64,000 bases of DNA, taken from assembly GCF_910592395.1 (NCBI RefSeq), contig NC_088309.1, forward strand, positions 10,044,501-10,108,500. The letters are read 5' to 3'. Positions 50,701-61,070 of this stretch are shown here, piece after piece; the stretch's first letter is position 1, and the number at the start of each line of letters is the position of its first letter. Below the pieces are notes generated by a model, which saw only the letters and a list, made by a program, of their open reading frames with translations, was not told where the DNA came from and ran no database searches. The position numbers and the translations under genes were made by a program. This DNA comes from Lineus longissimus. Taxonomy: Eukaryota > Nemertea > Pilidiophora > Heteronemertea > Lineidae.

Positions 50701-53700
50701 AACTCTTGTTAGCATTAAGTGTTAAATGAAAGTGCTTCAGTTGCTGATTCAGTCGCGTACAAACCATCACTTTAAAAAGATTGACCTTCAATTTGATGAG
50801 ACAGACCCTGAATGAACCCCAGTAGTAAACTGACAAAAACCTATCATGTAGAACTTGTTGTGGTAGTTGACTGATAACTCAATGTCCTTTACAAGTTGAT
50901 GAATCTAGTTCTAAACCCAAGTCACTTTTAAAAAAGCCAAAGCCATTACAAGCCCAAGTCCAGAATGTGATTTGCCAAAGTCATCCGTATAGATTGATGA
51001 CCGTCATCTTGACATTCTCCATCCTCCATTCTCATCTAACAATGCCCATCACGCCATCTATCATCAATGATTTGTCTATTTTTATTGCTCTTGTTTTGCG
51101 CCATATTTATATGCCCTCACCATAGATTTTATATTTTCTAGATTTACCCATTCATGATTGCATTGTATAGTATTAATGGTTCTACAAATATATTATTTCT
51201 GTCCATTCTCCCTATGCCCTGCCCTGTTCAATGAAAATGACAATACACACACATGGCCCTGACCCACTCCACCATGGAACGCTGCCTGCCCTCGCCAACG
51301 ACGCAGTATCATGCCGGTATCTATGTTCCCGATTGCAAAGGCTCTGAACGGTATGACCCTCCTCTTACTAGTCTAGTCAAACATTAACTGGCCCAAGTGA
51401 TGTAGTTATGTGTTCTTTGGCTTTTTTCAAGCCACTTATATATCCAGCAAAACCTCTTGTCTTACTCTCTTTTGGCCATAATGCACCGTGTACCAGAATT
51501 TGAGCGTGGCCTGATGCTGTTTTACCTCTTGAGCCTAATTCCTATATTAGACGTTTTACGCTTTGTGATAGGCCACTAAAACGCTGCACTCTGCTTTACT
51601 CTTTGGCCAGTACTTGTGGTTGAAATTCATTATTATTTGTTCAATTGGTTCCTAACCCACCCTGTTAGTGCTCTATGCCACTGCCAAACTGGTATAGCGC
51701 CACCTCTTGGAATTTTGCTGAAATAACCTTAACCGTTTGTCGTCTAGTATTCATAAAGAATCGTGGTCCTGATTCGGATATGAATGTAGACTTTGCTAAG
51801 TTCTGGCATTTGTTCTTTATCATTTGATGTGTTGAAGCCAGTGTTAGCCACAGTGATTTGCACTCCTTTTCATTATCTTTACATATTTTTTTAATTTGCA
51901 AATACCTCATTTCCCACCCCTTTGCTCTTCCACCCACTTTGTCAAGTGGATGGAAGTTGAAACAACTGTGGTACAAATTCTAGAACTGTCTAAAATTGAC
52001 TCGGTGTGTTAGCCTGCACACGCCAAGTTAGTTTCTAGCAGCATGTCACAGGATATGCCGAATTGAATGCACCTACCATAGGAAGGCTCTCAGGTGTAAT
52101 GTTTGCTTTGGTTTCTATGGCAACAAATATGGTATTAGATGACTCCATTGAAAATGTGATGTCTGCCTAGCTCTCCTTGATCTGTGTGAGTCATACCTAA
52201 CTAGCGCACGATATTGTATGAAGGTGGTCCAACATACAGTCAGGTTGCACTTCAACAATCACTTAAATGTGGTGAATGACAAATTTTGTCCTTTTGGCTG
52301 AGTTGGTGACACAAAACAAATCCTACCCACCAAAATAACCAAGTAGAACCTTCCCTGATCTGGATTTTGAAATAGTTTAGCAGTGTATAATCCGTTATAT
52401 TTGTAAAGTCAAATCCCTGGCCCAGCCATCAAGTAGTCTCATTCTAAAAATATGGTGCCCTCAATCCCTGTCAAGAACAATTGCAAAGAACTTGCCCAAA
52501 GTAATAAGACATAACCAAATAGATTGCCTATTCCCGCTTTAACTAAGCTAGAGGTTGACCAGCTGAGGAAGCAATGAAGCCCTGTCCTCCATAAGCCAGG
52601 CAAAGTTCCCTCCCCCGCACCCTTGGGCTCCAGGTCAAGTGGAGGGATGGAAGGGTTGACGAACTGTTCTCCAACATTCTCTGGTGACCAAGAGCTACAA
52701 GTTGCTTTTTGGTGGTGGTATTTGTGCATGCACTGAGTTGTATGGGTGCGTCGATGTGTGATTTATAGCATAGAAACTTAGGTTTATTTGACGGCCAAAA
52801 TTCCCGGTGGTGCATGCTGCTACGTTTTTCTTGGAATCACTTGAAATTGACGCTGTTTGTGACATCGCTGCTGAAACGGCCAACTGTGGCGCATTGCTTT
52901 TGTTTTTAAAAAAAAGTCCCAGTCCTATCCTGTGTTATGAGGACTTCATCTGTTGCCCTGCACAAGACTTAAATACCTTGTACATACACTTGATTTGCTG
53001 GCTTTGTATCCCTTCTTATTATGAAGTCACAAAATGGAACAATTTTTTATTGAAAATAGCGTATTGTTTTTGAATGCGAATCTATTTCTCTTGAATGCAA
53101 ATCCCATTTTTGAAATTCCTCCCTTGAAAAATGATAGACTATTTGTTGCAAGGAACTTGTCGGAATTCATATATGCCTGCTGCTGGCTACGAACCAGTTA
53201 GTGCAAGGCACCCAACCCAAAAATTAACCCGGTTGGTGTATTTGTACATATGGAGAATTTCTTTCCAAAATTTGTCAAATCGCATGCGAGCAAAATGTTT
53301 TACACAAAAAGTATCCTTGTATGTCCATGTGAACATTGATGTCGATGTTGTATTTATGCTGCGGTTTATTTTTCAATATTCAAACTCTCGTTGACAATGT
53401 GTTCTAGTCAAACCATTGATAAACAAAATAACAACAAATGCCAGTTATGGCCTGCTTAACCCATTAGTCTTTTGTGTTTTTATGTGACTCTGAGTGTGTT
53501 CATTTTGAATATCGCCATACCAGTACGTGTTCAGTTAAGATTAAAGAAAACCCCAAACTTAGTTGGAATGCGGTGAATATTGATGTATGCCAATCCACAG
53601 GGCCTCTAAAACTATGCCTAATGATATCTGTGACCTGCTTTGAAAAAGATGAGTGGTCAGAAAATGACACTTGGACCATGATCAAGATTTCTGATGCGTC

Positions 53701-56700
53701 TTAGTCTGCAGACGTCAGATTTGGCCATTGCATCTTTTCATTTCATGTTCGTGGATTCATTGCCGTAATTTGAAAGGTCTGTAGCCGCTCTTGAAACTCC
53801 AAGTATTTTCACCTTCTAATTATATTACGTTGAACAATATTCTCTGTGGTCAGATACAATCGTTACCCTCGAGCCACACAACACCAACTGACCATACAAT
53901 TTCTTTTCAAGTCGTAGAATATGCGTTTAATTGTTTTTCCGTATCTTAGTTTATATTTATATTGTATTATTAGTCCTCCAGTCTGAGTGCATCTTAAGTT
54001 GAACTAGATTAAGTTCTGGCCGAGTCCTTAATATGAAAAAGCTATTGATATTCTTTATAAAAAGTGGCCTTTCTCCTTGCCGACAGTGCCCCAGCTAATC
54101 TTACAGCAAGTCCTGACAAACAGAGAAAAATTACTCTCCAAACCAAATTATCTCAAAGTGGCCAAGTCTTCCCAATGGGCCCTTTTCAGTTGAACGAACA
54201 GCTACATGAACCCCTTGGGTCCCATTTTGCCCATTCCCTGGGGTCGACCCTACTTTGGAGCCATTTCTGCCATCTCTCGCCTTTTACCAGTGACCGCGGT
54301 AGCGCTACCCTGCCCTGGCTGCCTCCTGGTTCATTTAGGAATTAGTTGTGGCACTGTTCATTGTTGCATTAAACACGTCAGACTCTCGTCTCATGCTGTG
54401 TCCTTATGAATATATTTCGTTCAGTGAAGCTGTTTCTAATCGGCTGTTTGTTTTTTCCTTACTTGCAGAATCCTCACTATCCAGTGTGGCTACGTTCAGG
54501 CACTTGAGTGTTTGAATGAGATCATACCATGCCTTGAAGATGTAAGTATCAGAACAAAGTCTGATTTTCTAAAACTACGAATGTTGCAATGAACACCATA
54601 TGACCAAAAGCCACCAGTCACTTCTAACCCTTTCACTGCCAGAGGCAATATCTTTTTAAGTAAACAATTTTTAAAAAAACCTGAAAAGTTACTAAAACCC
54701 TGTCATGTGGGTATTCATTTAAAAACTCTCATTGAAAGCTATCCAATGAATAGGAACATGACTGGGTTTAGATCCTCTTCACAACTTGTTGCTCATTTGC
54801 ATTATCAATTGAATTTATCTTGGCAGTGTAAGGGCTAAAGTGCTTATTTTCTGACTACGAAAGTGGCAAGTTTTTGTTGAGGACGAAAATGTGATGTTCT
54901 CATTCGAGTGGAATCTTAATGAAATGGAAAATCCTCATGCATAAAGAATAGCCAATTGCATTTTAAGTACCAAAATGATTATTTTTTTGTGACTGTCCAT
55001 TGATGTTTTGAGTTACATTTCGCAAGTTTATTTGATAGTATTAACTATTTATTACAAGTTATGATTCTTTTCCAGTTAAAGTATCACTTTGTCATACATG
55101 TGGTCACTAATTTCTGATTCAATTCCTCAAGTTCCCTTCTGTCTCTTTTAGTACCAAAAATTCAAGGGCCAGGAGTCGTTTGACTGTGAACTGCGTATGC
55201 TCGTGCCTCAGACGCAGATTGGCTGTGTGATAGGAAAGAAGGGCTTCACTATCAAATTGCTGCGCGAAGAGACGAAAACGAAGATCCGCGTTTACCCAGA
55301 ATGCTGTCCACACTCGACCGATCGTGTTGTGTCCATCTTTGGCGAGCGGAGTTTGGTGATAACGTGTCTCAGGCGGATCATTTACAAGATATTAGAGGTG
55401 AGAAACTTGTTGAGTGGCTGTAAAGAAGTGTTTGCTCGCTATTGGTTGAGAGAAAGAGAACACTTGGATCATTCATTGCCTGCACTTTAGGTTTTGTGCC
55501 CCATGGCAAGCTCAAAACTCAGCAAATTGGAAGTGCTGGACCTTTGGTATCAAATAGACAACATGCTATCACCTTGGTCAAGAAACACTGGTTTGGAAAG
55601 TTTCGGAAGGAGCTTTGGCATGTGAAAATTGCATTGTAATACAAGATAAACTGACTATCAAACTGTAGATTCAAATCGTTATACCCTTCTTTATCTTGAG
55701 AAGAAAAAACCCACATTGATATTAAGATTATTGAGTGTTCTGTTACTTCATTAGTGGTGATGTTCATTACAGCAACCTCCCAGTCGTGGTCCCCATGATC
55801 TTTACGACCCCAGGAAAGTTAATCCAGAAATTGATTACGTCAATTATGAAGAATATGGCGGTTACATGCCCGATAGGCGTGGCAGCGGAGGCGGTGGACG
55901 CGGTGGTGGCGGAGGTGGTTATGGTGGCGACATGGGCGGTGGTTTCGACGGAGGATGGGGAGGCGGCCGACGAGGCGGACATGGACACCGAGATCTGGGA
56001 GGACGTGATGGCGGACGTGGCCGTCGTGATATGGGCGGACACCAGGGCCATGGAGGACACCATGGGCCGGGAGGTCCACGGGGTCACGGTGGAAGCAGAG
56101 GTGGTGGAGGTGGCCCGTAAGTAGATTTATTTTCCGTTTTATTCCTCTTGTCATAGAACCTACAACCCCTCAGATTATTTTGTCGGTTACATTTCTGACC
56201 ATGAAGGGGAAGCTTTATAATAATCATGAGACTTATATGGCGCTAAATCCAACTGGTTTCAGTCGGTCAAAGCGCTTCACATTATTACCCCCAGCTATTG
56301 GCCTGTACATTCACGATTCAAGCTCTACTCTTTAGGAGTATCACAGCTTTAACATAACTGCATCATTCTGTATTGCAAGCTAAGTGCTGAGAACTGGAAG
56401 GCCTGTCGTTTACTGGTTTAGGATTCCAATTTTCACTGAACTATCTTATTTGATTTTTCAGACGAGGCAGTGCTGGCAACCAGAATTTTGGCATAAGGAA
56501 TGATTTTGGTGAGTAAAGGCTATTTTATTTTATTTTAAAGTTTTCTTAATAGTCATCAACGCACTGACAGCAATTTACCTTACAGTTTGACCTTGTATTT
56601 CAAGTTCCTAATGTTACCTCTTCTTTCAGATATGAGTTTCAACCAACAAGGACCAAGCATGGTTGGGCACGGCATGAGAAACATGTCTGGTCCAAACATG

Positions 56701-59700
56701 GGCCCAAACAACATGGGCCCAAATAACATGGGCCCGAATAACATGGACGGCAACATAGGTGGTGGTGGCATGAACCAGATGAGTGGAAACATGAATAACC
56801 AGATGGGAAGTGGCAACATGAGCGGTGGATTGACTAGCCTTATGTCGCAATCAAACTTCACCCAGGATACCATGGTAAGGAGAAATTGACACCTATGGCT
56901 TTGCATTAGTTGAGACCTCTGTAAAAGTATGCTTCACGCATAGTGTCAGCGATTAAACGAAAGGTTATGATGATTCTGAGAAATAGAATTTGACTCTGTC
57001 CATCTGAATGGTCAGTCCGTTTTGGCATCCAGAATTATAGAGAAACCATGACCAAGGTTGTCAATACATGTGTGTATATGGTCTTCCTTATTGATTACAT
57101 GACGGTATTTGATCCTTACATATTTGCAAAAACTAAAAGCGAGCATGACCAAGACACTACTGGGTCACATCTTAATTGAAGATTGAAAACAAAATCTTAA
57201 ACTCTTGTACGTAGAAAGACCGTAATTTTACAATAAATCTTTTAAAATTTTCTTGGCCGTGAAACATTTGTCACAGATTTCAACTTGTCTCCTTCAGAGT
57301 GGATGTGGTAACCAGGGCATGCTGTTCGGCCAGAATCAGATGAACCAAGGCAATTCCAATAACCCTCCTGGTGCACAAACACAGCGTGTCAGCATCCCAA
57401 AACATGTAAGTCTATTGGAAAGTACAACTCCAAGTTTTGCTGGTTACAGTAAGTCTATTGGAAAGTACAACTCCAAGTTTAGCTGGTTACAGTAAGTCTA
57501 TTGGAAAGTACAGCTCCAAGTTTTGCTGTTTACAGTAAGTCTATCGGAAAGTACACCTCCAAGTTTTGCTGGTTACAGTAAGTCTATTGGAAAGTACAAC
57601 TCCAAGTTTTGCTGGTTACAGGACATGTCGACAGAGTTTGATGTTACATTGTCATTTTTGCACGACGAGGTGAAACTGTCTTATCGTTTAAGAACTACTT
57701 TTTTTTGTTGGATGTACAGGACAAGAAATCATACCTAAGTTGTTAGGAATTTTGAGGTTTTTTTGCTCAGAGAGTTGGCGGTATCTCTTTGTGTTTGTAG
57801 TTTCTCACAGTTCAACATATCAGACTCCAGTCCTTCTGCCAAAACATTGGAATCATAACTAGGGTCAGAGGTGAGGGCTTGAATATTCATTGAAATATTG
57901 CGTTTGATATTCCAGCTGGCAGGTGCAATTATTGGCCGTGGTGGCAGTCGAATCCAAGCTGTACGAGTCCAGTCCAAGGCCTGCATCACGATCGACGAGG
58001 CGCCATCTGGCAGCACAGATCGTATCATAACCATCCAAGGAAGCCCACAGGAGATTGAGAACGCCCAGTATCTCCTGCAGAAATGGTAAGTGTCGGCCGC
58101 TGCTGGACACTTTACATTTGGGGGCCATTCATGAGGGCACGCAGAGGAGTGTGGGGGACAGATCTGACCTTATCACTCATCCACAAATCTAGTTTGTTTC
58201 GAATGCTACATGAGTAATAAAAGCACAGGTAGAACGTTCGGTGGGCAAACCTCATCTGATGAGAAGAGGAAGATATTATAAAAGCACATCATGAATGGCC
58301 CCCTTACCTCGACGACTGGGTAGATTTTGATGAAAAGAAAAGTTTTTTGCACCAAATGTCACAGAGAACTCGAAATTCTGTGGCTTTCTTTCACTGGATT
58401 TCAACTTTCACTGCATCTTTCCAACATCTGCCCAAGTCCAAAGGGGTTTTCATATAGTCGTCTTGTTTCACGGTAGGAGAATGAATTCACGGTCGTGTCA
58501 CATTAGGAGATTATTTTCAACCACGTGAAGCTTTCCAACCACATTGATGAGGGATGCAGTCGTTTTCATGTTCCTACCACAACGCCGTTTTGTTGCTCAC
58601 CTGTCCATGGGTTGAAATCCTGATCACAGATTGTTTAGTCCGCGTATTCACACACCTGTCCGTCCTGTTTTCAATTGTGTCTGAAATACAGTAGAACCTC
58701 TGAAAAAATCTTCTATGCGTAGTCATACAAATGGAGAGAAAATTACCCCTAGGTAGAAACACTTCTGAAATTTGGCAGTTTGGATTGGTCAGAACCAAAC
58801 CTAATACTTGGTGTGGAATATTTCGAGTTTTTTCTGTCTGACAATTTGACAGTTGGCAAAAATAAAGGTTCTTCTGTATTTTAATTTTGAGTGGTGGTCA
58901 GTGTAGATGCTAGATAGGTTTAGTTAGGGATATCCAAAACTTGTTCGCTACGTGTAGATTTGTGGATTGGATTGAAGTTCTGCTCTTATTAGAGAGAGCT
59001 TAGGAACAAAATATACCAGCCCAGCACAGTATAAATGAAGGATGTCCACTGGAGAACAGCCCGGCCTGGAGTCCTGCTGAAGACTGCAACGAGATTTTGC
59101 CGCATCCCGAAAATAAATTAATAGTTGTCATTCACCACATGCTCTCAGTATGCAAGGCTCCTCTGTTCTGCTGAAGTTCATTTAGGATCCTAGGCCCAGT
59201 TACATGTATGTAGTGTAGTTCCTTAAACCCTTGTTTAACTCAAATTTAAAACCAGTTAGTTGTGATCAGAGCTTCCCTCGTATCTTTACCAGGGGAGTAA
59301 TAACAGTGCGGGAACCTAACCCACAACCTACTGGCCTCAGGTTGAGAAGTCAATCACTTGGCCTGGCCTTTTCTCAGGCAAAGAATATTTTTCAAAGTTA
59401 AGCGATGTTTACCGTTTTAAGCTGTTGGGGTTCTGTGCGGGAACCTAACCCGCAACCCCATCCGGGCAACTGCCTGGATCGCTAAACTCCTTGAGGTGTC
59501 TTTAGCTTATCAGAAAAAGATGATCTAAAGCTTACGTGTAACTTTAAACTGCATATTTAGAATGTCAGAACTCTCAAATTTATCTTATATCAAACTATCA
59601 GACATTTTAAAGAATAAGATATTGTCAGATCGGGAATTACTTGGGCGTCAAGCTATGAAGCAGACAAGGAGGATAGATGCCTGCTTCGTGTGCATGGAAG

Positions 59701-61070
59701 AAGACCAAAGAGAAGGAAGACTGATTTTTTAGTCAGACGTTGAACGCATGTTCCCCGTTGTGGTGGTGCGGGATACACAAGTCTGGATTCTTTAGTCAGT
59801 CGAGCACGTTTAGATGTCATGAAGACGGAGCAGCCAAACAGAAGACTTGTCAGGCATTCGCAGTCTGGAAGACTAGTGATTTTGTTGTTTGAAATTGAAG
59901 AACAATGAATCACAATCTTCCCAAATTGTGGATGTCACACCCAGCATTTGAGATAGTATAGGCAGGCTGAAATGTAGCATGATAATTTTGTAATAGGTCT
60001 AGGTAGGCCCAACTCCACTAAGAAGTCTTTGATGGTAAGTATGTTAGTAAGCAAGTACATGATGGCTAGCAATGCTATTAGCAATTCATAATAGAATTAT
60101 TACGACATTTTCTAAACAGACTTGTGACCTTTTTGAATTTTGATGTGGTTTCTTTCTTGTTGCTTCGAGTCCGGCCGAACTTGTCGACTGGTTTTGATGT
60201 CACTCTGTCCCCGGGTGAGATCATGCTGGTCTTCAGGCAAAAATATGCACAGCATGCGTGTGGTCGGTTTGCCTAACCACTGTAAGACAATGCTTTTAAA
60301 AATGAGTTCATAGTTTCCTGGGTTTGTTTACTTCCAAGTTTGCTGGAATCTGCTGCATGTTTTGTATAGGGCCCTATTCAAGATGTTCAGGCAATTCCCT
60401 TAAAGTTGGAGCGAAACGAACCTGTGTGAGCTCGATTTTGGGATTTGGCATCGGTTGACTTGTTGTGACGAGGGAGTGTATTTAGGACTGCTTCAAGGTT
60501 CATTATGGATAACCCTTTCAGGACTGTCGGCATTTTGGTCATAGTTTTGGCTCCATTTTATAGAGTGAAACACGTGTGATCAGTGCAGAGCTCTCGGTGT
60601 AGCAGTTAGTGAGAGCTCTTCGGTGATCGTGAGGAAATTATACAAACTGGTGATCTTTCTCAACTCAAAACAAAATTTGGCCTCTTGACGAAAATTTCAC
60701 AGTGATGGAAGTTAGACGAAACTCTAAGGGTTAACAAGTAAGAATGTTTGTCGTGCAATCACAAAATCCTTTATCGAACTTTGCATGAGATAAAATCAAA
60801 CACGAATTGCATGTTTGAAAATTGCCAGCTTCAAACCTGAGTTGCATGAGAAACTGTTGTAATATGTTTGTACTAAGCATCATGTACTTTTACTGACCTA
60901 GGCTAGGTAGCATAGTCTGTACCGGAACATGAATAAAGCAAGTTATATCGTACCTTTGTATAGATTGCGTTGATACGTTCCTTATCGCATTAGACTTCAT
61001 GTTTAAATGTTGTTATTGTCGTTGCAGCGTCCACGAAAACACCGCTGACCACGACCACCACGACTTCTAG
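29566..61070 (+). CDS. HNRNPK: Heterogeneous nuclear ribonucleoprotein K, 12 coding exons, 518 aa
   Basis: RNA- and ssDNA-binding protein of the PCBP/hnRNP K family that binds C-rich tracts and acts in splicing, transcription and translation. Coding exons: 29566-29623, 48572-48693, 49007-49063, 51307-51350, 54469-54541, 55152-55397, 55773-56116, 56462-56508, 56630-56874, 57298-57405, 57916-58085, 61028-61070 (TAG 61068-61070). They join in frame to 1557 nt with GT-AG introns throughout. A bipartite nuclear localisation signal [16 protein letters not shown] (22-37) occupies the same place as in human hnRNP K. KH1 is ~51-118 (GKGG 67-70), KH2 ~130-200 (GKKG 146-149) and KH3 ~442-505 (GRGG 455-458). 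The KH2-KH3 linker is Gly/Arg-rich, then Met/Asn/Gly-rich. Human hnRNP K has 463 aa. The C terminus [15 protein letters not shown] differs from vertebrate QYSGKFF. The start is fixed by an upstream in-frame TGA. PCBP paralogues are less likely because of the NLS and RGG linker. Confidence 0.95.
29624..38636 (+). other. hnRNP K intron 1, first part
   Basis: AT-rich intronic sequence with no exon recognised. Frames up to 127 codons (for example 30625-31008 minus) lack family features. An RFX-type X-box lies at 37087-37100. Confidence 0.6.
37087..37100 (+). promoter_or_regulatory. Consensus RFX X-box in hnRNP K intron 1
   Basis: GTGACCATGGCAAC fits the X-box consensus (GTNRCC, two-base spacer, RGYAAC) at every position. 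It stands 20 bases downstream of 'ccaacatggccgac', a start-codon-like context. RFX factors control ciliary genes, but the nearest gene here is not ciliary, so its target is unknown. Confidence 0.4.
38637..40307. mobile_element. ~1.67-kb non-autonomous repeat element
   Basis: The left end, AGCTCAGCTGACTAAGTCAG and then CCGAGCT, folds into a near-perfect 13-bp hairpin. It is followed by a 'gtccgtctgtcc' and (ccat)n tract. The right end has 'aactcagctgagcgcc', a small hairpin AGGCCCttGGGCCT and 'cttgtttta'. Repeats with this plan (CTCAGCTGA-type start, GTCCGTCTGTCC tract, GGGCCTCTTG end) are familiar in several marine invertebrate genomes. Class is uncertain: the subterminal hairpin suggests a Helitron-like element, but this is not shown. 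No transposase ORF is seen. Confidence 0.55.
38697..38745. repeat. (CCAT)n microsatellite
   Basis: About 11 near-perfect CCAT units inside the repeat element, with scattered 'ccgt' variants at both ends. Confidence 0.9.
40308..47370 (+). other. hnRNP K intron 1, middle part
   Basis: AT-rich, no exon recognised. Contains a short palindrome around 43148-43167 (acagtatatctatatactgt) and the promoter-like cluster near 45030-45066. Open frames are unremarkable. Confidence 0.5.
45030..45066 (+). promoter_or_regulatory. Promoter-like cluster in hnRNP K intron 1
   Basis: 'cattgg' (reverse CCAAT), TATAAAA at 45048-45054 and GGCGCGCC at 45059-45066 occur within 40 bases, in an otherwise AT-rich intron. 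It could drive an internal transcript 3.5 kb before exon 2. A donor-like 'acatg|gtaaga' follows near 45258, but splicing it to exon 2 would not supply an in-frame start. Confidence 0.3.
47376..47690 (-). pseudogene. 5'-truncated LINE (CR1/L2/Rex-like) 3' end
   Basis: On the minus strand the frame contains [18 protein letters not shown], then [14 protein letters not shown]. This is the characteristic C-terminal tail of reverse transcriptases of CR1/L2/RTE-like non-LTR retrotransposons. It ends in 'gcgctttacaaattctata' and an AT-rich tail, a typical LINE 3' end. Only the last ~100 codons remain, so it is a dead insertion in hnRNP K intron 1. Confidence 0.8.
48320..48477. mobile_element. Pogo-like MITE, copy 3 (158 bp)
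   Basis: The most intact copy: CAGTTGAACCTCCCTTAGCG at the left, the complement of CAGTAGAACCTCTATTACGG at the right, and TA on both sides (48318-48319 and 48478-48479). It lies about 95 bases before the splice acceptor of hnRNP K exon 2. Confidence 0.85.
48572..54541 (+). CDS. HNRNPK: hnRNP K exons 2-5: NLS and KH1
   Basis: Exons 48572-48693, 49007-49063, 51307-51350 and 54469-54541 encode the NLS and the first KH domain ([29 protein letters not shown], then [19 protein letters not shown]). The GxxG loop is intact, so RNA binding should be retained. Exon 4 is only 44 nt and was recognised by VPDCKGSER, the equivalent of human VPDSSGPER. Introns 3 and 4 (2.2 and 3.1 kb) hold nothing I recognise beyond AT-rich sequence. 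Confidence 0.9.
55152..55397 (+). CDS. HNRNPK: hnRNP K exon 6: KH2
   Basis: A single 82-codon exon carries the whole second KH domain, including [17 protein letters not shown] and [13 protein letters not shown]. The latter is nearly identical to human [13 protein letters not shown], the clearest family signature in the gene. The exon is phase 0 at both ends, so skipping it would remove KH2 without a frameshift. Confidence 0.95.
55773..56116 (+). CDS. HNRNPK: hnRNP K exon 7: RGG-type linker
   Basis: It begins [20 protein letters not shown], comparable to human GRAQPYDPNFYDETYDYGG, and then becomes a long Gly/Arg/His-rich stretch ([39 protein letters not shown]) ending GGGGGP. RGG boxes of this kind bind RNA and are arginine-methylated in many hnRNPs. 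Frames on the other strand here mirror this composition. Confidence 0.92.
56220..56310. mobile_element. Possible LINE/SINE 3' fragment in intron 7
   Basis: 'atggcgctaaatcc' and 'ggtcaaagcgcttcacatta' resemble the 3' tails of CR1/L2-type elements and the SINEs they mobilise. It is short and diverged, so this is a weak call. Confidence 0.25.
56630..56874 (+). CDS. HNRNPK: hnRNP K exon 9: Met/Asn/Gly-rich segment
   Basis: Encodes [15 protein letters not shown] followed by four short repeats of the type MGPNN and then [14 protein letters not shown]. At the DNA level this is a 15-bp tandem repeat (atgggcccaaataac) at about 56697-56741. The composition is prion-like or low-complexity. It has no counterpart in the vertebrate hnRNP K linker, which is Pro/Arg-rich. 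Confidence 0.9.
57406..57620 (+). repeat. 43-bp tandem repeat of the exon 10 splice donor, five copies
   Basis: Units start at 57406, 57449, 57492, 57535 and 57578, with spacing exactly 43. Every unit begins with a perfect GTAAGT and ends 'tggttaca' (or 'tgtttaca'). The first GTAAGT is the true donor of exon 10. Copies 1 and 5 are identical, and the others differ at one to three positions, so the expansion is recent. The last unit is followed by 'ggacatgtcg'. Reading on from exon 10 meets TAA at 57493-57495. Confidence 0.95.
57916..58085 (+). CDS. HNRNPK: hnRNP K exon 11: KH3
   Basis: Encodes [17 protein letters not shown], then [19 protein letters not shown] and NAQYLLQK, closely matching the third KH domain of human hnRNP K (LAGSIIGKGGQRIKQIR, IIGKGG to GRGG). 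The donor AAATG|gtaag overlaps an in-frame TGG TAA, so intron retention would end the protein just after LLQKW. Confidence 0.95.
58120..58303. mobile_element. 184-bp MITE in hnRNP K intron 11
   Basis: GGGGGCCATTCATGA at the left and its exact reverse complement at the right (58289-58303), flanked by TT on each side. Elements beginning GGGGCCATTCAT are widespread MITEs in invertebrates; an ISL2EU-type origin is possible but unproven. It starts only 34 bases after the exon 11 donor. Confidence 0.75.
58689..58876. mobile_element. Pogo-like MITE, copy 4 (diverged)
   Basis: CAGTAGAACCTCT at the left and the complement of CAGAAGAACC at the right, with TA on both sides (58687-58688 and 58877-58878). 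The interior is unlike the other copies, so it may be a related subfamily. Confidence 0.55.
59306..59459. repeat. Direct repeat, possible tRNA-SINE relic
   Basis: GTGCGGGAACCTAACCC at 59306 and again at 59435, each followed by 'c(a/g)caacc'. The block resembles the reverse complement of a degenerate tRNA B box, as in old tRNA-derived SINEs, but the match is loose. Confidence 0.3.

Larger units (their letters stand above)
58304..61027 (+). other. hnRNP K intron 11, remainder
   Basis: Holds a diverged pogo-like MITE (58689-58876) and a duplicated 'gtgcgggaacctaaccc' motif (59306, 59435). The rest is AT-rich. Open frames (for example 59653-59913 minus) have no recognised features. Confidence 0.5.

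Noticed and set aside
55767-56154. His/Arg- and Thr/Ala-rich frames antisense to hnRNP K exon 7
   Set aside because: They mirror the Gly/Arg repeats of the coding strand and have no independent support.
57523-57738. Frame with repeated [15 protein letters not shown]-like peptide
   Set aside because: It is a translation of the 43-bp intronic repeat, not an exon; exon 10 to exon 11 joins exactly as KH|LAGAIIG.
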